Shown: in pieces, positions 1-8,545 of the stretch | Layout: the number at the start of each line of letters is the position of its first letter | Position numbering within the stretch: the first letter of the stretch is position 1 | Source: Lysobacterales bacterium | GTDB taxonomy: Bacteria > Pseudomonadota > Gammaproteobacteria > Xanthomonadales > Xanthomonadaceae | NCBI GenBank assembly: GCA_014946745.1 | Contig: JADCRD010000003.1 | Coordinates: forward strand, 682,001 to 746,000 | Direction of reading: 5' to 3' | DNA length: 64,000 bases | Translations under genes and position numbers: made by a program | Notes under the pieces: generated by a model | What the model saw: the letters and a program-made list of their open reading frames with translations, nothing else | What the model was told of the DNA's origin: nothing | Databases searched by the model: none

Positions 1-466
1 TGGCCGTGTAGATCTCGCGCCCGTCCACCCACATGCGGGCATCGGCCACGACCATGTTGAGCCTGCGGCGAATCACCCGCTTCACGTCGATCAGATAGCG
101 CACGAGCTTGGCCGTCGGCAGCACCTGGCCGGAGAAGCGGACCTCGCCGACGCCGAGTGCGCGACCGCGCCCCGGCAAGCCTTGCCAGGTCAGGAAGAAC
201 CCGGCCAGCTGCCACATGGCGTCGAGCCCCAGGCAGCCCGGCATCACCGGGTCGCCGCGGAAGTGGCTGGCAAAGAACCACAGGTCCGGGCGGATATCGA
301 GCTCCGCTTCGACTTCACCCTGGCCGTGCAGCCCGCCCTCGGCGGCGATGCGGGTGATGCGGTCGAACATCAGCATGGGCGGCAGCGGCAGGCGCGCCTG
401 GCTGCCTTCGAACAGACGGCCTTCGCCCGAGGCAATCAGCTGGTCGCGATCGAAAGTGTCGAACAT
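1..466 (-). CDS. fabA: 3-hydroxyacyl-[ACP] dehydratase FabA, C-terminus cut by window edge
   Basis: FabA dehydrates 3-hydroxydecanoyl-ACP and isomerises trans-2- to cis-3-decenoyl-ACP, the entry point of anaerobic unsaturated fatty acid synthesis in the cytosol. Read on the minus strand from ATG at 466, the frame is open to position 1. It gives about 155 of the roughly 171 residues usual for FabA, so only about 15 C-terminal residues are missing. The hot-dog-fold signature is clear: [10 protein letters not shown], then [20 protein letters not shown] with the catalytic histidine in SHF, then [14 protein letters not shown]. Spacing matches E. coli FabA as I remember it. The usual partner fabB would lie to the left of the window, if present. 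Confidence 0.95.
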   Translation of the reverse strand, partial: MFDTFDRDQLIASGEGRLFEGSQARLPLPPMLMFDRITRIAAEGGLHGQGEVEAELDIRPDLWFFASHFRGDPVMPGCLGLDAMWQLAGFFLTWQGLPGRGRALGVGEVRFSGQVLPTAKLVRYLIDVKRVIRRRLNMVVADARMWVDGREIYTA

Positions 467-781
467 GTGTTCCGGTTCCAAAAGGCTGCCAGCCGGCAGC
501 AGGGGCTGGAATTATCCCTGAAAACGGAACAACTGTTCACTGAGTTGCGGGCGGCGCGCCTGGGCGGGGCCTTGGCCTGCCGCCGCGTTACCAGAACAGC
601 CGTCGCCGTCGCCAGGGCACCGACAGCGGGCGCAGCTTTCTGAAGGTCTTCCTGGGTTTTCGGCGCAGAGCGCGCGGTTCGAAGGAGTCCCTGCAGCATT
701 TCCGTCGTAGCAGTGTCACCGACCTGCCACGGGCGGCGCGTACACAGGCGGGCTTTCCACCTGTCCCGTTCGAGGCTCCCC
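467..781. other. Intergenic region between fabA and a TonB receptor gene
   Basis: This stretch separates two divergent genes and should hold both promoters. A Shine-Dalgarno GAGG at 772-775 lies six bases before the GTG start at 782. Open frames across the region are high-GC shadows without recognisable motifs. I see no clear repeat, RNA or operator here. Confidence 0.5.
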
Positions 782-3043
782 GTGATCCGTCGCGCCCGTC
801 TGCACCGCGCCATCCTCTCCGCCCTTGCCCTCGCCAGTTTTGGCGCACAGGCCCAGACGCCCGCGACGCCCGACAGCGCGAACGCGGCCGAGCTCGACCG
901 GGTCGAGGTGCGCGGCGCCATCATCTACCGCGACCGCACTGAGGCGCCGGCCACGCTCAGCTACGACCTCGAATACTTCCAGCGCTTCGAGCCCCTGACC
1001 GTCGGCGACATGCTGAAGCGCGTGCCCAGCGTGGCCTTTCTCGGCGACGTGCTGGAGTACGACGGCGTACGCCTGCGCGGCCTGGACCCGGGCTATACGC
1101 AGATCTTGATCAACGGCGAGCGCGTGCCCGGTGGCGGCCTGGACCGCAGCTTCTTCGTTGATCGCATTCCGGCCGAGCTGGTCGAGCGCATCGAAATCCT
1201 CCGCTCGGCCTCGGCCGATCGCAGCGGCGATGCGGTGGCGGGCTCGCTCAATATCGTGCTCCGCGATGGCTACTCGCTGGACGGCGGCTACCTGCGCATT
1301 GGCGCGCTGGACTACCGCGACGAGAGCGAACCGCTGGCCGGCGCCGTCTGGGGCGGTGAGGCGCTGGGCGGCCAGCTGCTGGCCGGCTTCAACGTGCAGG
1401 GCCGGCGCAGCCCCAAGGACAAGTTCAGTCAGCGCTTCGACGAGCCCGGCGGCGAGCTCGACAACACCGAAGTGCAGACCGACGTGCGCAGCGGCGAGGA
1501 CTACGCCTTCAATCTCGACTATCGGGTGGCGGCGGGCGAGGGTGAGCTGGGCCTGCGCGCCTTCTACGTGCGCACGGATCGTCTGCAGGACGAGGATTCG
1601 CTGGAGTACGCCGCCGGCATCGCCACGCAGGCCAACCTGCAGACGGTGAACGACAACGACCTCGATATCCGCACCGACAACTGGTCGCTGGGCCTCGACT
1701 ACACCCTGCCGATGGCCGGCGGCGAGACGCGCGTCCGGCTGGGCCACGCCGGCTTCGACGACGACCAGTCGGAGTTCGAGTACGAGACCGAATACCTGCG
1801 CGATGCGCTGCCCTTTCCGGACGCAGATCGGTTTACCGGCGACCTGATCGAGTTCGATCTGGAGGATCGCGAGACCACCGCCGAGCTGCGCCACACGCGC
1901 GACCTGCACAACGCCCGCCTGCGCTTCGGCCTCGACTACACCGCGAAGCGCCGTGACACCTCGCTGCTGGAAGTGCGCAATCGCTTCACCATCGCCAACG
2001 GCGCGACGCCTTCGATCCCCGGCACCTTCGGACCACTGCAGCCGGTCGATGGCGGGGTCAACGAGATCCGCGAGGACCGCATCGAGCCTTTCGTCCGCAT
2101 GGACGGCCAGGCCGGCCAGGTCGAGTGGGAAACCGGCCTGCGCTACGCGCAGACAGAAGTGGAGCTGCAGGACTTCACGGTCGACGCGCAGGATCAGCGC
2201 CAGGACAGTGACTACGGCCTGCTGCTGCCCTCGGCGCACCTGCGCTTCAACCTGGACGAGCGCCAGCGCATCACCGCGTCGCTGGCGCGCACCCTGCGGC
2301 GCCCGGACTTCAATCAGATCTCGCCGGCCCTGCTGACCGCCGAGCTGGGTGACAACGACTTCCTGGGCAATCCGGACCTGGAGCCCGAGCGCGCCTGGGG
2401 CTTGGACCTCGGCTGGGAGTACCGGCTCGGTCGCAGCGGCGTGGTCGGCGTCAACGCCTTCTACCGCGACATCAGCGATCTGATCGAGCTGGCCAACACC
2501 GGGGTCGAGGGCGACGAAGGCCCGGGCACCTTCGTTCTGCAGCCGCGCAACACCGGTGACGGCGAGGTCTGGGGGCTGGAGTTCGATCTGTCGACGCCGC
2601 TCACCGCCTTCGGCATGGACAACACCGGCGTGTTCTTCAACTACTCGTGGCTGGACAGCGAAATCGAGGACGACTTTGGTACGCGCACCTTCAACAGCCA
2701 GTCCGACTTCGTCTTCAACGTCGGCTTCATCCAGGAGCTGCAGGGCGTTGGCGCCTCGTTCGGCCTGACCTACCGTGAGCAGGGCGATGCCTTCAGCCGG
2801 ATCGTGGGTGAGGAAGTGCTGACCCGCTACGACGGCGATCTTGAGGCCTTCATCGAGAAGCGCTTCGGCGAAGCCTGGGTGCTGCGCCTGTCCGGCTCCA
2901 ACCTGCTCAACGCCAGCAAGGATGAGGTGTTCGACAAGTTCACCACGATTGCCGACCAGATCGCCCGCGACTACGACGAGTACGAGCTGGAAAGCGAGAC
3001 CGGCGGACGCGTCTACCAGCTGGTGCTGCGCTACCAGTTCTGA
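782..3043 (+). CDS. TonB-dependent outer membrane receptor
   Basis: A 753-residue outer membrane receptor expected to take up a large ligand (siderophore, vitamin or oligosaccharide) using TonB-ExbBD energy. The GTG at 782 is preferred over an in-frame GTG at 713, because it has GAGG six bases upstream and begins a clean signal peptide (IRRARLHRAILSALALASF, cleavage near GAQAQ). The plug domain covers roughly residues 35-160: LTVGDMLKRVPSV, VRLRGLDPGYTQILINGERV, IEILRSASADRSGDAVAGSL. The remainder is beta-barrel-like with many alternating aromatic and charged strands. It ends in RYQF, a terminal phenylalanine typical of BAM-assembled proteins. The substrate cannot be told from the sequence, and no dedicated partner gene is adjacent. 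A hairpin follows the stop. Confidence 0.9.
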   Translation: MIRRARLHRAILSALALASFGAQAQTPATPDSANAAELDRVEVRGAIIYRDRTEAPATLSYDLEYFQRFEPLTVGDMLKRVPSVAFLGDVLEYDGVRLRGLDPGYTQILINGERVPGGGLDRSFFVDRIPAELVERIEILRSASADRSGDAVAGSLNIVLRDGYSLDGGYLRIGALDYRDESEPLAGAVWGGEALGGQLLAGFNVQGRRSPKDKFSQRFDEPGGELDNTEVQTDVRSGEDYAFNLDYRVAAGEGELGLRAFYVRTDRLQDEDSLEYAAGIATQANLQTVNDNDLDIRTDNWSLGLDYTLPMAGGETRVRLGHAGFDDDQSEFEYETEYLRDALPFPDADRFTGDLIEFDLEDRETTAELRHTRDLHNARLRFGLDYTAKRRDTSLLEVRNRFTIANGATPSIPGTFGPLQPVDGGVNEIREDRIEPFVRMDGQAGQVEWETGLRYAQTEVELQDFTVDAQDQRQDSDYGLLLPSAHLRFNLDERQRITASLARTLRRPDFNQISPALLTAELGDNDFLGNPDLEPERAWGLDLGWEYRLGRSGVVGVNAFYRDISDLIELANTGVEGDEGPGTFVLQPRNTGDGEVWGLEFDLSTPLTAFGMDNTGVFFNYSWLDSEIEDDFGTRTFNSQSDFVFNVGFIQELQGVGASFGLTYREQGDAFSRIVGEEVLTRYDGDLEAFIEKRFGEAWVLRLSGSNLLNASKDEVFDKFTTIADQIARDYDEYELESETGGRVYQLVLRYQF

Positions 3044-3066
3044 TCGTCTCCCACGCGTACTGCACG

Positions 3067-3100
3067 CAAAGGCCTCGGGCATCGCTGCCCGGGGCCTTTG
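3067..3100 (+). terminator. Terminator-like hairpin after the TonB receptor
   Basis: CAAAGGCCTCGGGC pairs with its near-perfect complement ending at 3100 around a six-base loop (14 bp, one G-T pair). There is no U-run afterwards, so termination is probable but not certain. Confidence 0.6.
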
Positions 3101-3197
3101 CCGTTCAACGGCCGCGCTTGTGACGCGGCGTCATATATCGCTGTATCCGGATGAAAGGATTGACAGTCATTCCGATCGTGGGCAGACTGCCGCCCAG

Positions 3198-3324
3198 CCA
3201 TCAAGACCGGCAGAGGGACAGGCCCTTTGAAGCCGGGGCAACCTGCACGCGCAGCACGCGCTCAGCAGGTGCCAAATCCTGCGGCAGGCGCGTGTCTTCA
3301 TCGACGCGCGCAGCCGGAAGATGG
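3198..3324 (+). ncRNA. SAM-I (S-box) riboswitch aptamer
   Basis: The segment carries the conserved S-box core in order: ATCAAGA after the P1 5' strand (3200-3206), AGAGGGACAGGCCC (3213-3225), GAAGCCGGGGCAACC (3229-3243), GGTGCCAAATCCTGC (3268-3282), and a closing GATGG at 3320-3324 that pairs with CCATC at 3198-3202. These match the SAM-I family consensus, in which S-adenosylmethionine binding represses methionine genes. It sits directly upstream of metX-metB. Recognition is by eye; a covariance-model search (Rfam RF00162) would be decisive. Confidence 0.9.
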
Positions 3325-3336
3325 GCATGCCGTGCA

Positions 3337-3410
3337 GGGGTGGATCCCCGCCGCCATGAATCGCTTCCGACTCTGCCTCCGGTCTCGATGGATCACCGTC
3401 CACCCCGGAG
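3337..3410 (+). promoter_or_regulatory. Riboswitch expression platform masking the metX ribosome binding site
   Basis: CTCCGG at 3377-3382 is perfectly complementary to CCGGAG at 3405-3410, which contains the metX Shine-Dalgarno GGAG (3407-3410). GGGGTGGA at 3337-3344 is perfectly complementary to TCCACCCC at 3399-3406. The two helices share bases 3405-3406, so they may alternate. There is no U-run hairpin before metX. This suggests control at translation initiation rather than termination (inference). Confidence 0.6.
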
Positions 3411-3416
3411 CGCGCC

Positions 3417-4463
3417 ATGTCACTTGCCTCTGCCGAAGCCTGCGCCCCCGCGCACAGCGAGCCCGACTGTTGCGGGCTTGAACTGAAATCGCGTCTGCCC
3501 GCGGGTGGGCAGGACAGCTTCGAGTTTGAGCTGGAGATGCGCCACGCCGGCCTGCGCCGGGTGCGCCTGCGCGTCGAATGGACGGGCGATCCGCGCCTGC
3601 CGGCGGTGTGGGTAGCGGGCGGCATCAGCGCCCATCGGCACGTTTGCGCCAACCAGATCGATGCCCAGCCGGGCTGGTGGCAGGAGTTGGTCGATGCACA
3701 TCCCGCGCTGGACCCACAGCGCTACTGCCTGATCGCCTGCGACTGGCTCGGTGCCGAGGGCGACATCGACGCGCCGATCAGCAGCGAGGATCAGGCCGAC
3801 GCCATCGCGCGCGCCCTGGATGTGCTCGGAATCCGCCGTCTGCGCGCCTTCGTCGGCGCCTCCTATGGCGGCATGGTGGGGCAGGCCTTGGCTGTGCGCC
3901 ACCCGCGCCGGCTGGAGCGGCTGGTGTGTCTGTCGGCCGGGCCGCGCCCGCATCCCTTCGCTTCCGCCTTCCGCGCCTTGCAGCGGCAAGTGGTGGCCCT
4001 GGGGCAGCTGCAGTGCGCCGACCAGCTTGGCCTGTCGCTGGCGCGGCAGTTCGCCATGCTGAGCTACCGCAGCCCCGCCGAGTTCGCGCAGCGTTTCGAC
4101 GCGCCGACCGAGCTCAGCAACGGTCGCGCGCGCAGCCCATCCGAGGCCTACCTCGCCAGCTGCGGCAGCCGCTATGCCGAGCGCTGGAGCGCGACGGCCT
4201 TTCTGCGGCTGTCCGAGTCGATCGATCTGCACGCGATCCAGCCCGCGCAGATCCGCGTGCCCACGCATCTGCTGGCCGTCAGCGGCGACTGGCTGGCGCC
4301 GCCGGAGGACCTGCGGGCCTTCGCCGCGGCCATCGCCGCGCCCGCCCAGTTCGAGAGCATCGACTCGCTGTACGGCCACGATGCCTTTCTCAAGGAAACC
4401 GACCGCGTGGGCGCGCTGATCGCGCGTGCCCTCAACGCTCCGACCGCCAACGAGGTGCACTGA
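3417..4463 (+). CDS. metX: MetX-type homoserine O-acyltransferase (alpha/beta hydrolase fold)
   Basis: A 348-residue acyltransferase expected to activate homoserine by O-acetylation or O-succinylation from acyl-CoA, the first committed step of methionine synthesis in the cytosol. The nucleophile elbow is VGASYGGMVGQ, the acid is in VSGDWLAPPED near the C-terminus, and the histidine is in SLYGHDAFLKE, giving a Ser-Asp-His triad in the usual order. GGAG lies six bases before the ATG. It overlaps metB by one base (ATGA) and is headed by a SAM-I riboswitch, which strongly supports a methionine role. The acyl donor cannot be read off: MetX-fold enzymes include acetyl- and succinyl-transferases, and serine-specific relatives are known. 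Confidence 0.88.
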   Translation: MSLASAEACAPAHSEPDCCGLELKSRLPAGGQDSFEFELEMRHAGLRRVRLRVEWTGDPRLPAVWVAGGISAHRHVCANQIDAQPGWWQELVDAHPALDPQRYCLIACDWLGAEGDIDAPISSEDQADAIARALDVLGIRRLRAFVGASYGGMVGQALAVRHPRRLERLVCLSAGPRPHPFASAFRALQRQVVALGQLQCADQLGLSLARQFAMLSYRSPAEFAQRFDAPTELSNGRARSPSEAYLASCGSRYAERWSATAFLRLSESIDLHAIQPAQIRVPTHLLAVSGDWLAPPEDLRAFAAAIAAPAQFESIDSLYGHDAFLKETDRVGALIARALNAPTANEVH

Positions 4464-5632
4464 TGAGCCGCCACGCCCCTGCCACCGTCGCCGCGCGCGC
4501 CGGCATCGACCGTGACTCCGCCTACGGCGCGGTGGTGCCGCCGCTGGTGCTCTCGACCAACTTCAGCTTCGCCGGCTTCAACGAGAAGCGCACTTACGAC
4601 TACACGCGCTGCGGCAATCCGACTCGCGACCTGCTGGGTGAGGCCCTCGCCGAACTCGAAGGCGGCGCCGGCGGCGTGGTGACATCCAGCGGCATGGCCG
4701 CGATCACGCTGGCGCTTGCTCTGCTCGATCCGGGCGATCGGCTGGTGGTGCCGCACGACTGTTACGGCGGCAGCTGGCGGCTGTTCAATGCGCTGGCGAA
4801 GAAGGGCCACTTCGAGCTGGTGGTCGCCGACCTGACCTGCCCGCGCCAGCTGGCCGACGCGCTGTCAACGCCGCCGAAGCTGGTGTGGATCGAAACGCCC
4901 AGCAACCCGCTGCTGCGGATTACCGACCTGCGCTTCGTCATCGAGGCCGCGCATCGTGCCGGCGCGCTCGCCCTCGTCGACAACACCTTCCTCTCGCCGG
5001 CGATCCAGCGGCCGATCGAGTTCGGTGCGGACCTGGTGCTGCATTCGACCACCAAGTACATCAACGGCCACAGCGACGTGGTCGGTGGCGCGATCATCGC
5101 CGCCACGCCTGAGCTGCATCAGCAGCTGACCTGGTGGGCGAATTGCCTGGGTCTGACCGGCAGCCCCTTCGACAGCTTTCTCACCTTGCGTGGCCTGCGC
5201 ACGCTGGAGCCGCGTCTGCGCTGCCATGTCGAGAACGCACAAGCACTGGCCGAGCTGCTGAGCGAGCACCCTGCCGTCAAGGCGGTGCACTACCCGGGCC
5301 TGACGAGCCACCCAGGCCATGCGCTGGCACTGCGTCAGCAGAAGAACGGCGGCGCCATGATTTCGTTCGAGCTGGACGGCGGTGAGGCGGCCGTGCGCGC
5401 CTTTGTTGAGGGCCTGCAGTGCTTCACCCTGGCCGAATCGCTGGGCGGCGTGGAAAGCCTGATCGCGCACCCGGCGACGATGACGCATGCGGCCATGAGC
5501 GCCGAAGCCCGCGCGGTCGCCGGCATCAGCGACGGTCTGCTGCGTCTGTCGGTGGGCATTGAGGCGAGCGCTGACCTGGTCGCCGACATCGCAGCGGCCT
5601 TGAGGCGGGCCGAGCGCGCGCAGGCGGCCTAG
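4463..5632 (+). CDS. metB: Cystathionine gamma-synthase (PLP-dependent)
   Basis: A 389-residue Cys/Met-metabolism PLP enzyme, expected to join the acyl-homoserine made by MetX with cysteine to give cystathionine. Visible landmarks are SSGMAAI, the substrate and PLP pocket YGGSWRLF, ETPSNP, VDNTFLSP, the PLP lysine in HSTTKYINGHSDVVGG, and the C-terminal ESLGGVESLIAHPATMTH. The start ATG overlaps the metX stop codon, so the two genes are translationally coupled and share the riboswitch. Family members with gamma-lyase or O-acylhomoserine sulfhydrylase activity look very similar, so the exact reaction rests on context. About 100 bases of its 3' part (5431-5530) recur at 8192-8291. Confidence 0.88.
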   Translation: MSRHAPATVAARAGIDRDSAYGAVVPPLVLSTNFSFAGFNEKRTYDYTRCGNPTRDLLGEALAELEGGAGGVVTSSGMAAITLALALLDPGDRLVVPHDCYGGSWRLFNALAKKGHFELVVADLTCPRQLADALSTPPKLVWIETPSNPLLRITDLRFVIEAAHRAGALALVDNTFLSPAIQRPIEFGADLVLHSTTKYINGHSDVVGGAIIAATPELHQQLTWWANCLGLTGSPFDSFLTLRGLRTLEPRLRCHVENAQALAELLSEHPAVKAVHYPGLTSHPGHALALRQQKNGGAMISFELDGGEAAVRAFVEGLQCFTLAESLGGVESLIAHPATMTHAAMSAEARAVAGISDGLLRLSVGIEASADLVADIAAALRRAERAQAA

Positions 5633-5823
5633 AGCAGCGCGTGAAACTTCAGCACGCAAGGGGTCGGTAGCTCCAGCTCCTTTCGACGCGCGTGGCTCTG
5701 GATCACTCTGCTGCTGACTCATCCCGCTGCGGCGAGGTGGACGCCAGAGGCCGCGGAAAGCCGATACCCGCATGGGATCGACGCGCTGTGCCGCCTCGTC
5801 GGATTGGCAGCCCCAGAACAGAA

Positions 5824-5843
5824 CGCCCGCCTTTCGGCGGGCG
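5824..5843 (-). terminator. Terminator-like hairpin after the DUF11-repeat protein gene
   Basis: CGCCCGCC and GGCGGGCG form a perfect 8-bp stem with a four-base loop, 27 bases past the stop of the minus-strand gene. Read on the minus strand it is followed by TTCTGTTCT. It could also serve metB from the other side. Confidence 0.6.
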
Positions 5844-5870
5844 CTCTGCGTACTGCGCCTGACTTCGATG

Positions 5871-7760
5871 TCAGCGGTCGCGGCGTCCGAAGGCCAGCCC
5901 ACCCACGGCCAGCAGACTGAGCACCAGCGCCAGCAGGCCCACGGCATTGAGGCTCGGCACCACGGCAGGCCGCGGCGCACCGACTGGCGCGCCCGCGAGG
6001 TTGACCGCAGCCGCGTTGTTGGCCGGAACCGGGTCCGCCGTAGCCGACGCCACGCTGGAGCTGATGCTGATTGCTCCGCCCGCGGCGATGCGGGTGTTGA
6101 GCGTGCAGCTGGCGCTGGCGCCATTGGCCAAGGCACCGACGGACCAAGTGATGGTCTGGCCGGCCGCGCTTGCGCCGCAGCTGCTGCTGACGAAGGCCAA
6201 CTGCGCCGGCAGTGCGGTCGAGGTGGTCACCCCGCTCGCCGGGCCGGGGCCGGCGTTGGCGACCGTCAGTCCCACAGTCAGCGGGTTGCCAACGATCTGG
6301 CTGGGGGGTGGAGTCACGGTGTGGGTGATGGAAATGTCCGCATTCTGCGGGGCCACACAGACCGGCGGGCCCAGCAGGCTGGCATCGTCGATGCTGAAGT
6401 TGCTGATTGCAGCCGCCGTACCGCTGGTGGACTCGAATCGGATCACGCGCGTGCTTCCCGCCAGCGCGCTGATGTCCACATTGGCGAGTGCATACGCCGC
6501 TGCACCGCACTCGGCCGAAGTCGCATCGCGGCGCCACAGTTCGGTTCCACCCACCGTGAGCCGGATTAAGTCGTTGGCGCCGGCAGCGGCGGCGCACAGG
6601 CCAAGACGATAGCCAAAGCTGAGGCTCGTCGCCCCTGTCGGGATGGCTACCGACTGTTCGGCCACGCCCACTTCCAAGGCTGCGGCACCGCCGAACCACA
6701 TCCACTGAGCGCCGGTACGCGGGCCCGCCGACCCGCCGCCGTTGCCGCAGCCGGCGTCATCACAGAGCGGACTGCCGAAGTTGGTCGAGCTTTGCGTCCA
6801 CGCAGGGGCGCTGGGCGCCTCGAAGCTGCCGTCGACAATCAAGTTGCTACCGCCGTTGCTGTGGGTAGCGGTGTTGTTGGCGGGAATCGGGTCCGGCTGA
6901 GCGCCGCTGATGGTGGCTGTGCTGACCACCGAGCTGCAGGTAAGCGACGTGCGCGAGACCGTCAAGGTGCAGCTCGCGCTGCCGCCATTGGCAAGCGCGC
7001 CGATCGGCCAAGTGACGGTTTGCCCGGAGGCCGTCGCGCCGCAGGTGCTGGCGCCAAAGCTCACGCCGGCCGGCAGGGTGTCAGTCACCGTCACGCCTGT
7101 TGCGTTGTCGGGGCCGGCATTGCTGGCAGCGAGAACATAGCGATAGCTGCCACCGTTGACCACGCCGTCAGGCGCTGTCTTGGTCAGGCCGAGGTCGGCG
7201 GAGGGGCCGCCGATTGCCAGGCTGATGGGGCCCGGGCCAGTGATCTCGTTGCTGAAGCCGCCAACTTCGCCGTTATTGAACGTGGTCGTCACCAACACAT
7301 AGGGCGTGCCGGCGCTGAGGGTCTGCGTGATCCGCGACAGCGGGGCAATTCCCGCTGCGTCGTCGTTGAACGCGATGCAGTTGGTCAGCGGTGCCGCGGC
7401 ACTGAAGCTGCCCTGGTAGAGCGCGATCACCGAGTCGATCGCGGGCGTCGTATTCAGTACGGTCAGGGTGTAGCTGCCCGCCGTGTCCACCGTGAAGGAT
7501 TGCGTGTGGAAGGACACCGCAGTTCCAACGCTGGACACGCCCGAGCATCCCGCAGGGCGGTTGAAGGTCCGGCTGGCGGGCAGGGTGCCGGGATCACGCA
7601 CCGTCGCCACACGCGTGGCGGTCATGTCCACTCGCGGTGCGCTGAGCGGCTTTTCGGCGCCGGGTGCGCCTTGTGAGGGTATGCGACGGGCACCGTCCGC
7701 GTGCGCACTCGTGGCGAACAGTACTGCAGCTGCCGCTGCCGGAATCCAGAACTTGAGCAT
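5871..7760 (-). CDS. Secreted DUF11-repeat protein with C-terminal sorting tail
   Basis: A 629-residue exported protein of unknown function. ATG at 7760 begins a signal peptide (MLKFWIPAAAAAVLFATSA) and has GGGAG eleven bases upstream; a GTG at 7772 is an alternative. The first part, SFTVDTAGSYTLTVLN to FNNGEVGGFSNE, resembles a beta-sandwich. Then come two DUF11-type surface repeats (ADLGLTKTAPDGV, and ADISITHTVTPPPS), each with the GPxxATGV and CTL hallmarks. Between them is a carbohydrate-binding-like segment (LIVDGSFEAPSAPAW). The C-terminus is proline-serine, a hydrophobic stretch and a basic end (VPSLNAVGLLALVLS, then GRRDR). This resembles the IPTL-CTERM type of membrane-sorting tail. 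It is monocistronic. Confidence 0.75.
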   Translation of the reverse strand: MLKFWIPAAAAAVLFATSAHADGARRIPSQGAPGAEKPLSAPRVDMTATRVATVRDPGTLPASRTFNRPAGCSGVSSVGTAVSFHTQSFTVDTAGSYTLTVLNTTPAIDSVIALYQGSFSAAAPLTNCIAFNDDAAGIAPLSRITQTLSAGTPYVLVTTTFNNGEVGGFSNEITGPGPISLAIGGPSADLGLTKTAPDGVVNGGSYRYVLAASNAGPDNATGVTVTDTLPAGVSFGASTCGATASGQTVTWPIGALANGGSASCTLTVSRTSLTCSSVVSTATISGAQPDPIPANNTATHSNGGSNLIVDGSFEAPSAPAWTQSSTNFGSPLCDDAGCGNGGGSAGPRTGAQWMWFGGAAALEVGVAEQSVAIPTGATSLSFGYRLGLCAAAAGANDLIRLTVGGTELWRRDATSAECGAAAYALANVDISALAGSTRVIRFESTSGTAAAISNFSIDDASLLGPPVCVAPQNADISITHTVTPPPSQIVGNPLTVGLTVANAGPGPASGVTTSTALPAQLAFVSSSCGASAAGQTITWSVGALANGASASCTLNTRIAAGGAISISSSVASATADPVPANNAAAVNLAGAPVGAPRPAVVPSLNAVGLLALVLSLLAVGGLAFGRRDR

Positions 7761-8189
7761 TGCGATGACCACTCCCGGGTTGAGGTGCGCGGAAACGGGC
7801 GAAAACGATCAACCCGTCGTCCGCGCGGCGACAAGTCGCTCCAAGCCTGCGGTCATCGACAAGTTGCGCCCACGGCCCAGCATGCGAACCCCTTGCATGC
7901 GCCGGTTGTTGATGTCCCCCGTCTGCGCGGCGTGCTCACATGCAGACTTCAGCGGAGACTAGGGATGTGATGTGGCACACGCAAGCGACCAGAGCGCCGT
8001 CGCGGCCTCGCGAGCGTGCGCGGAATCGACGAAGACCCTTGCGGGGTAAGGCGTTGCCCTGGATTCGCGAAGCGCCAGGACAAAGATGTGAAGAAACGTC
8101 AGTGCGTCGCGGGCGTGCGAAGGGGCGTGTTCGGGCGGACAGATCGGGGCCAGGGCCGACGTTGCCGGCCGTTCGGGCCGGACTTCGCC

Positions 8190-8294
8190 ATGACCGAATC
8201 GCTGGGCGGCGTGGAAAGTCCGATCGCGCACCCGGCGACGATGACGCATGCGGCGATGAGCGCCGCAGCCGGCGCGGTCGTCGGCATCGGCTAG
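8190..8294 (+). pseudogene. Detached fragment of a metB-like gene
   Basis: Bases 8192-8291 match metB bases 5431-5530 in the same orientation with about 8 differences in 100 by eye. The stretch still reads ESLGGVESPIAHPATMTHAA in frame and then meets TAG at 8292-8294. No other part of a PLP enzyme is visible upstream or downstream. It is a duplicated or relic piece lying in an otherwise gene-free region between the DUF11 protein and a chemoreceptor. Confidence 0.75.
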
Positions 8295-8296
8295 GA

Positions 8297-8543
8297 CTCG
8301 ACGCGCGCTGCACCGAACAAATCCGAGACGGCGGGTTTTGCCCGACAACCACTCGACGCGCGCTGCGCCCAAACAATCCCATAGGGTGGGTCTTGACCCA
8401 CCAAGACTCGACGCTCGCCTCGATCACCGCATCCTGTTGGGTGGGCTGCGGTCTGCGTGAAAGCTCGACATGCGCCTCGCCCGTTCAGAAGCCGGAGTGC
8501 AGCGACCTGGGGCGAGTGTCCAGCTCCGGTGGGTCAAGACCCA
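8297..8543. repeat. Four-unit intergenic repeat array, about 55-bp period
   Basis: CTCGACG(C) followed by a CGCT- or CGCC-like tract recurs at 8297, 8352, 8407 and 8464, giving periods of 55, 55 and 57. Units 1 and 2 share CTCGACGCGCGCTGC exactly. Unit 2 contains the palindrome GGTGGGTCTTGACCCACC (8385-8402), and a matching GGTGGGTCAAGACCCAC lies at 8529-8543. No protein-coding signal is visible. It looks like a family of REP-like intergenic repeats. The rest of 7761-8545 apart from the metB fragment shows nothing recognisable. Confidence 0.6.
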
Positions 8544-8545
8544 CA

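Noticed and set aside
716-3082. A 788-codon open frame on the minus strand across the TonB receptor gene
   Set aside because: It is the antisense shadow of a high-GC gene with a clear signal peptide and plug domain; the frame has no family motif.
7966-7981. A TGTGATGTGGCACACG stretch resembling a CRP/Clp site
   Set aside because: The right half does not match TCACA and the site is more than 200 bases from the nearest start.
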